From Phycisphaerales bacterium (GTDB lineage Bacteria; Planctomycetota; Phycisphaerae; Phycisphaerales; UBA1924), in the NCBI GenBank assembly GCA_029260435.1, contig JAJDDG010000004.1, positions 1 to 53,747 of the forward strand: DNA of 53,747 bases. The letters run 5' to 3'. A program made the translations under genes and the position numbers. Position 1 is the stretch's first letter; each line of letters begins with the position of its first letter. The notes beneath the pieces were generated by a model. The model was not told the DNA's origin. It did no database searches and saw only the letters and a list, made by a program, of their open reading frames with translations. Below, in pieces: positions 52,841 to 53,747 of this stretch.

Positions 52841-53401
52841 ATGACATCGGATCCCGACAAATTGCACATTGTCTTTCACCCCGCACAGACACTCCGGATC
52901 AAAGCAGCCCCGGTGCCAGAAGTGACAGACGAGACCAGAACTATCGCCCTGCGCATGATCAAACTCATGAACGAGGCGGAGGGTATCGGACTCGCCGCAC
53001 CGCAGGTCGGGCTCGATATGCGGCTGTTTGTCGTGCATGTCCCCGAGGGTGACGAGCGCAGCATCGAGGACGACCCGCCCACCGCGACCGCCGAACCGAT
53101 GGTGTTCGTCAACCCCGTCCTCTCGGATCCGTCACAGGATCTCGAAGCACTGGAGGAAGGGTGCCTCTCGCTGCCGGATATCCGCGGCGATGTCCGCCGA
53201 CCGTCGCAGATCACCGTCACCGCGAGCGGGCTCGATGGCAACACGTTCTCTCTCCGCGCCGACGGGCTCCTCGCACGCTGCATCCAGCACGAGAACGATC
53301 ATCTCGACGGCGTGCTCATCATCGACAAGTTCACGCACACCTCGCGCCTCAAGAACCGCGCGAGCATCCGCAAACTCGAGAAAGCCGCGAGGGCTAAGTG
53401 A
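52841..53401 (+). CDS. def: peptide deformylase
   Basis: Removes the formyl group from nascent proteins. A 186-residue enzyme with all three motifs: GIGLAAPQVG, EGCLSLPD (metal-binding Cys) and QHENDHLDG (the HExxH site). An insertion rich in Glu, Asp and Pro (about residues 68-84) separates motifs 1 and 2, a loop seen in some long deformylases. The ATG at 52841 has no ribosome site; the frame is open further upstream into a hairpin region without coding character. Its TGA overlaps the fmt start. Confidence 0.94.
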   Translation: MTSDPDKLHIVFHPAQTLRIKAAPVPEVTDETRTIALRMIKLMNEAEGIGLAAPQVGLDMRLFVVHVPEGDERSIEDDPPTATAEPMVFVNPVLSDPSQDLEALEEGCLSLPDIRGDVRRPSQITVTASGLDGNTFSLRADGLLARCIQHENDHLDGVLIIDKFTHTSRLKNRASIRKLEKAARAK

Positions 53402-53747
53402 AAATCGTCTTCTTCGGCTCCGGCGCGTTCGGTCTCCCAACGCTCGCTACGCTCGCCGCGAAGCACGACATTCTTGGTCTTGTCACCCAGCCAGACCGCC
53501 CCGCGGGCCGCAAACGCAAACTGACCCCGACACCCGTCGGCGCGTGGGGCGAAGAACACCTGCCCGATGCACCGCTCATCAAGCCGGAAAACGTGAACGA
53601 GCCATCCGTGCTCGATCGAGTGCGCACGTTCGACGCGGATGCATGGATCGTCATCGCATTCGGGCAGAAGCTCTCCGAGACGCTGCTCGCGGACAAGTTC
53701 GCAATCAACCTGCACGCCTCGCTCCTGCCGCGCTGGCGCGGAGCCGC
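53398..53747 (+). CDS. fmt: methionyl-tRNA formyltransferase, 3' end cut by window
   Basis: Formylates initiator Met-tRNA. The first 116 codons are present. The N-terminal VKIVFFGSGAFGLPTL segment and the catalytic loop INLHASLLPRWRGA are family-typical. The start is GTG, overlapping the def stop as GTGA, so the formylation and deformylation genes are translationally coupled. Confidence 0.92.
   Translation, partial: MKIVFFGSGAFGLPTLATLAAKHDILGLVTQPDRPAGRKRKLTPTPVGAWGEEHLPDAPLIKPENVNEPSVLDRVRTFDADAWIVIAFGQKLSETLLADKFAINLHASLLPRWRGA

Overview
This is a GC-rich bacterial chromosome segment with no insertion sequences, phage genes or CRISPR arrays. The gene content points to a motile Gram-negative bacterium. 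Planctomycetota, probably a Phycisphaerae-like lineage, is my best guess, based on a planctomycete-style prepilin-domain protein, large TPR proteins, KdsB, a DUF4139 protein and frequent GTG/TTG starts. That assignment is an inference, because no rRNA or other marker lies in the window.

Left part (1-7.7 kb): the 5' part of nadD overlaps a nucleosidase-like gene, followed by a small membrane-anchored protein, tRNA-Glu, ATP-dependent PEP carboxykinase (pckA), tRNA-His, an M24 aminopeptidase and a divergently transcribed DUF4139 protein. Two intergenic regions (about 3.82-4.00 kb and 7.50-7.68 kb) hold a family of stem-loop repeats. Opposed terminators near 7.46-7.52 kb close the convergent transcription units.

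Centre (7.7-39.2 kb): one leftward flagellar supercluster. Read from its 5' end it runs TPR protein, FlgN-like protein, sensor kinase, sigma-54 activator, flgB, flgC, fliE, fliF, fliG, fliH, fliI, fliJ, motE-like, fliK, flgD, a small flagellar operon protein, flgE, flbD, motA, motB, fliL, fliN, fliO, fliP, fliQ, fliR, flhB, flhA, flhF, flhG, a small membrane protein, a sigma-28-type factor and folK. It encodes the rod and hook parts, the MS/C-ring, the export apparatus, the stator and two regulators. fliM, filament genes and chemotaxis genes are not in the window. A sigma-54-type promoter match sits just before flgB, directly downstream of the activator gene.

Right part (39.2-53.7 kb): leftward genes for an RDD membrane protein, a lipoprotein, two small conserved-looking proteins, a cyclodeaminase and a prepilin-domain protein, then four tRNAs (Tyr, Thr, Val, Met) and a coiled-coil/winged-helix-like protein. 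After these come a CTP synthase homologue with unusual nucleotide-pocket motifs, an M1 aminopeptidase with C-terminal HEAT-like repeats (rightward), kdsB, a second TPR protein, and the rightward def-fmt pair, with fmt cut by the window end.

Most worth a second look: the divergent CTP synthase; the stem-loop repeat family with variable but self-complementary arms; the missing fliM beside an extended FliN; the sigma-54 site before flgB; and several genes whose promoter-like -10 box lies so close to the start codon that leaderless transcripts are suggested.
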